Below, in pieces: positions 33,190-35,588 of a DNA stretch of 35,588 nt. The DNA is from JAZGER01 sp036480335. Its GTDB lineage: Bacteria > Pseudomonadota > Gammaproteobacteria > DSM-19610. Below the pieces are notes generated by a model, which worked only from the letters and a program-made list of their open reading frames with translations, did no database searches and was not told the origin of the DNA. The position numbers were made by a program, and so were the translations under genes. Every line of letters starts with the position of its first letter. The stretch's first letter is position 1. Location: the NCBI GenBank assembly GCA_036480335.1, contig JAZGGH010000020.1, positions 1 through 35,588 of the forward strand. Reading direction: 5' to 3'.

Positions 33190-34587
33190 TCAAGCCTGAT
33201 CAAGAGGACTGTATGCACTCACGCCTGGACGATCAAGTACATGTGTGTATATCATTGTGGTAGAAACGTTTGCATGGCCCAACAATACTTGCACCGTGCG
33301 AATATCATGGTTTGCCTGCAACAGATGCGTTGCAAAACAATGGCGCAGTGTGTGGCAACCTACCCGTTTGTTGATTCCACAGGCTGCGCTGGCTCGTTTC
33401 ACCGCTTTCTGCAGAGCACTTTCATGCAAATGATGACGGCGAATTGTGCCACCACGCGGATCAACTGCAAGACGCCCGGAGGGAAATAAAAACTGCCACT
33501 TCAGTTCATGGCCTGCGTTAGGGTATTTTCGGTGTAATGCATCAGGTAAAACTACTTCACCATGCCCTGCAGAAAGATCTTTTTCATGGAGTTGGCGTAC
33601 CAACACAATCTGTTTTTGTAAATTATCAACCAGTGTAGCAGGCAGTGGCACATATCGATCTTTCTTGCCTTTCGCCTGGTGTACATAAATTCGACTGTAT
33701 TCAAAATCGATATCCTGAACACGTAATCGCATGGTTTCAAGCAGTCGCATCCCGGTTCCATAGAGCAATGAGGCAAGCAGTTTATGAATACCATCTAGTT
33801 GATCAAGTAACAGCATGACTTCATTGCGCTTGAGAACAACGGGCAATTTCCGTGGTTTTTTAGCCCGGATGAAAGCCTCCATTTCATCCAGCGGCTTATC
33901 AAGTACTTTTCCGTAAAAAAATACCAGGGCATTTAATGCCAGATTCTGCGTACTGGCAGAAACATTGCGTTGAAGTACCAGATAATCGAGAAATGCTCTT
34001 ACTTCACTTGCTCCAGTTTTCTCTGGTGATTTATTTCTGCAAAACAAAATGTATCGACAAAGCCATTGTTCATACGTTTGTTCTGTTTTATAAGCGTAAC
34101 CTCTGCGTCGTATTTCACTGACAAGACGAACAATCATCTCACGATGATGTTTTCGAACATCCTGAAGAGGTCCCTCGCCCTTACGTTCTTTCAGATAAGT
34201 CAATTCTTCCGGCGTCAACTGACGAGACGTTGTAGGGTGATCAATATCAAGCTGCCTGGCCGAATCCAGCCAGTATTGCCAGTTCACATCCTCGCACAAA
34301 GGCAATGCAAATGATTCGCAATACAAAATCTGTATGGCGTTAATATGCTGCGCAAATTGCCAACCTCCCAGGCGATTCTGGCGGCCTAGCGCCTCAAAAT
34401 ACCGGGTAATATCCTCTGCAGAGAGGGACTTGATTTTGTTTCCATTTTGAGCCTTAATAAACGTCTCGATGTGTTTGACATACCATCGCCGTTGTTTCTC
34501 AGGGATAGAATGTTTTGCCAGAGTTTTCAAGTAGTTAGTAAAAAAGAGCGATGATGCGTCAGATGGGTTGCCGGAGTGATCAGGCAT
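33190..34587 (-). CDS. intI: Integron integrase (IntI family) with extended N-terminus
   Basis: Tyrosine recombinase of 465 residues. The catalytic set is complete: Arg in YGTGMRLLE (281), His-x-x-Arg in CHTLRHCF (412/415), LLGH (438) and nucleophile Tyr in MIYTH (447). The IntI-specific patch DALHRKYPNAGHELKWQFLF (about 349-368) separates it from XerC/D and phage integrases. IntI is usually 320-340 residues; here about 130 extra N-terminal residues look like a second SAM-like core-binding domain before the normal one (about 145-245). The ATG at 34587 is chosen because AAGGAGG lies 6 bp upstream; an ATG at 34605 precedes that site. An attI core and cassettes lie on its 5' side, as expected. 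Confidence 0.93.
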   Translation of the reverse strand: MPDHSGNPSDASSLFFTNYLKTLAKHSIPEKQRRWYVKHIETFIKAQNGNKIKSLSAEDITRYFEALGRQNRLGGWQFAQHINAIQILYCESFALPLCEDVNWQYWLDSARQLDIDHPTTSRQLTPEELTYLKERKGEGPLQDVRKHHREMIVRLVSEIRRRGYAYKTEQTYEQWLCRYILFCRNKSPEKTGASEVRAFLDYLVLQRNVSASTQNLALNALVFFYGKVLDKPLDEMEAFIRAKKPRKLPVVLKRNEVMLLLDQLDGIHKLLASLLYGTGMRLLETMRLRVQDIDFEYSRIYVHQAKGKKDRYVPLPATLVDNLQKQIVLVRQLHEKDLSAGHGEVVLPDALHRKYPNAGHELKWQFLFPSGRLAVDPRGGTIRRHHLHESALQKAVKRASAACGINKRVGCHTLRHCFATHLLQANHDIRTVQVLLGHANVSTTMIYTHVLDRPGVSAYSPLDQA

Positions 34588-34610
34588 AAGTAACCTCCTT
34601 GTCAAAATAA

Positions 34611-34628
34611 CCAGGCATCCTTGCCTGG
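34611..34628. promoter_or_regulatory. Perfect inverted repeat in the intI leader
   Basis: CCAGGCA-TCCT-TGCCTGG, a 7-bp perfect stem with 4-nt loop, lies just upstream of the intI ribosome site. On the minus strand it is followed by TTATTTT, so it could act as an attenuator-like hairpin in the intI mRNA or as a protein-binding site. Function not known. Confidence 0.45.
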
Positions 34629-34726
34629 AGGGAAATGTAAGATGATTGTGCTTTACCGCTTACGTGCGAATAACCATATACAGAAGCAGTACGAATTGCA
34701 AAATTGCGTAAGCAGTCTAAGACACT

Positions 34727-34733
34727 GTTAGGC
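34727..34733 (+). other. attI core recombination site
   Basis: GTTAGGC fits the integron core GTTRRRY and lies about 140 bp upstream of intI, directly before the first cassette gene. Cassette insertion would occur between G34727 and T34728. The rest of attI should extend toward intI (roughly 34660-34733), but the secondary integrase sites cannot be assigned by eye. Confidence 0.75.
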
Positions 34734-35465
34734 GTCATAGACAAATGTCATGAAATCACTTTGCAGCCAAATTGAAGAAACCCTACCTCAATCAATGACA
34801 GTTCCAGATGCTCTTGCAAAACTATTCCAATGGATAGAAAGCAATGGATTTCACGAAGATACTGACAATGGACGTATAGGTTATCTGTACCCAATAGATA
34901 AGCTCAGAGAAGAATGGACAGATACCCAGCGTCCGGGCGGCACACTAATCGAATTCTATGCCGAACAAGAAAGTAACCTATGGTATGTCATGAACGAAAA
35001 TACAAAAAATAGGATGCGTGTATTTGCCCGAACCGGCGGGGATGGTTCCGTGGCAGCATTTTGGCTTGATGACAATGGTGAACAACAAATTGTGCATGTA
35101 GGTTCGGGCTCAGGCTCTGTCTTAGCATGCGTTCTTTGCACCGATCCCATCGACTTCTTAAGACTTATAGCAATTGGCTATGACGAAATCTGTTGGGATG
35201 AAGAGTTTAGTTCGCCGCCACGTGAAGCCTTCAGAAGGAACGACTTTACAGTAAAGCCCAACCTGAAATACCAAGATTGGCTGGTACAAGAGTTTAAAAC
35301 GACAATTCCTGGCACAGCACACGAAATAGTGAAAAATCCGTCAGAATTTGGGGATGTGAACTCGAGGGACCCGTTTTGCAATTGGCTAAATCAAAATGAC
35401 GCATAACAATCGCATGCAGCCGGACTTCGGCAAGCTGCGCTTGCCTCAGCCGCTGATGCGAAGCG
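34728..35465 (+). mobile_element. First integron gene cassette
   Basis: Bounded by the attI core at 34727-34733 and the GTTATGT core at 35465-35471. It holds one gene and an attC site, with 22 bp between the boundary and the start codon, as is normal for cassettes. Confidence 0.82.
34750..35406 (+). CDS. Cassette-encoded protein of unknown function
   Basis: 218-residue soluble protein with no signal peptide or membrane segment, acidic overall. The N-terminus is helical (QIEETLPQSMTVPDALAKLF). The middle has strands with aromatic and Gly-rich turns (LWYVMNENTKNRMRVFARTG, GSVAAFWLDDNGEQQIVHVG) and a WDEEFSSPPREAFRR loop. The fold and the IDFLRLIAIGYDEICWDE segment recall SMI1/KNR4 (SUKH)-like immunity proteins, which are frequent in cassettes, but this is only a suggestion. 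The stop codon lies inside the first bases of the attC site. No ribosome site is obvious, so expression may depend on an upstream cassette promoter that I could not define. AT-rich. Confidence 0.75.
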   Translation: MKSLCSQIEETLPQSMTVPDALAKLFQWIESNGFHEDTDNGRIGYLYPIDKLREEWTDTQRPGGTLIEFYAEQESNLWYVMNENTKNRMRVFARTGGDGSVAAFWLDDNGEQQIVHVGSGSGSVLACVLCTDPIDFLRLIAIGYDEICWDEEFSSPPREAFRRNDFTVKPNLKYQDWLVQEFKTTIPGTAHEIVKNPSEFGDVNSRDPFCNWLNQNDA

Positions 35466-35471
35466 TTATGT
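35401..35471 (+). other. attC recombination site of the first cassette
   Basis: 71-bp imperfect palindrome: R'' GCATAAC (35401-35407), L'' CGCATGCAGC, an inner arm GGCAAGC-TGC-GCTTGCC, L' GCTGATGCG and R' GTTATGT (35465-35471). L'' has one extra G relative to the complement of L', the extrahelical base that directs strand choice in folded attC. This confirms a functional-type cassette end. Confidence 0.88.
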
Positions 35472-35484
35472 GTAAAAAGAAAAA

Positions 35485-35588
35485 ATGATAAACGCTATAT
35501 GTACCAATGCAGATGCTGAAATCCACGCAAAGCCATTGTTAGGTAAACCAATATCACATGTGTGGCGTGGTCATGGAAGTGCAATATT
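35485..35588 (+). CDS. Start of second cassette gene (partial, unknown)
   Basis: An open frame begins with ATG 14 bp after the attC site and runs off the window: MINAICTNADAEIHAKPLLG then KPISHVWRGHGSAI. An A-rich stretch precedes it instead of a clear ribosome site. The GKPISHVWRGHGSAI segment resembles small hypothetical proteins common in cassettes (possibly DUF6188-like), but only 34 residues are visible and no function can be given. Confidence 0.65.
   Translation, partial: MINAICTNADAEIHAKPLLGKPISHVWRGHGSAI

Noticed and set aside
34668..34690. Possible LexA box in the intI promoter (CTGTATATGG on the minus strand)
   Set aside because: Only the left half fits; there is no CAG at the required distance, so SOS control is not supported.
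1..35588. CRISPR arrays, tRNA or rRNA genes
   Set aside because: No regularly spaced direct repeats and no cloverleaf or rRNA-like stretches were seen on either strand.

Overview
The window reads as chromosome from a gammaproteobacterium of middling GC. The clearest support is gene order: polA, a small RNA position, engB, cytochrome c4, dsbA, an EEP-family hydrolase and a GGDEF protein follow each other as they do around polA in Pseudomonas-like genomes. argS is followed by a SPOR-domain gene, again a gammaproteobacterial arrangement. The genus cannot be fixed from this sequence.

Layout. 1-121 is the 3' end of an IS30-family transposase abutting trhA. 916-5732 holds speA, a SPOR protein, argS and a small outer-membrane barrel. 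5804-9692 carries a VPxPA-CTERM exported protein, a TRAP permease pair (DctQM), a DUF2782-like protein and a LOG-family protein, followed by divergent polA (9776-12478). 12522-17640 is an AT-rich accessory block: a class I methyltransferase overlapping a 1043-residue nuclease-helicase-HTH-S24 peptidase protein, then an Xre/RES toxin-antitoxin pair. A CAP-domain lipoprotein follows. At 18670-18830 there is a candidate sRNA in the Spot 42/ErsA position next to engB. 19623-24073 carries cytochrome c4, dsbA, an EEP hydrolase, a diguanylate cyclase and a second barrel protein. 24193-25677 holds a TetR regulator, a HIT protein and a receiver-like protein. 25862-29648 is a Fur-box-headed feoABC operon plus a hexose-6-phosphate mutarotase. 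29652-33139 holds aroE and hemB, a candidate CsrB/RsmY-type RNA, a 55-residue rubredoxin, and hemF. 33190 to the end is a chromosomal integron: an unusually long IntI on the minus strand, an attI core, one complete cassette with a well-formed attC, and the start of a second cassette.

How it fits together. Much of the core content concerns iron and redox biology: ferrous iron uptake (feoABC), haem synthesis (hemB, hemF), rubredoxin, cytochrome c4 and DsbA. Two candidate regulatory RNAs sit in intergenic gaps, one with ten GGA motifs as expected of a CsrA/RsmA sponge. The most novel item is the methyltransferase plus four-domain helicase pair. Its helicase ends in a LexA/UmuD-like domain that keeps the Ala-Gly cleavage site and the Ser/Lys dyad, which suggests a nucleic-acid-targeting defence system controlled by autoproteolysis. 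That role is inference from domain content and location.
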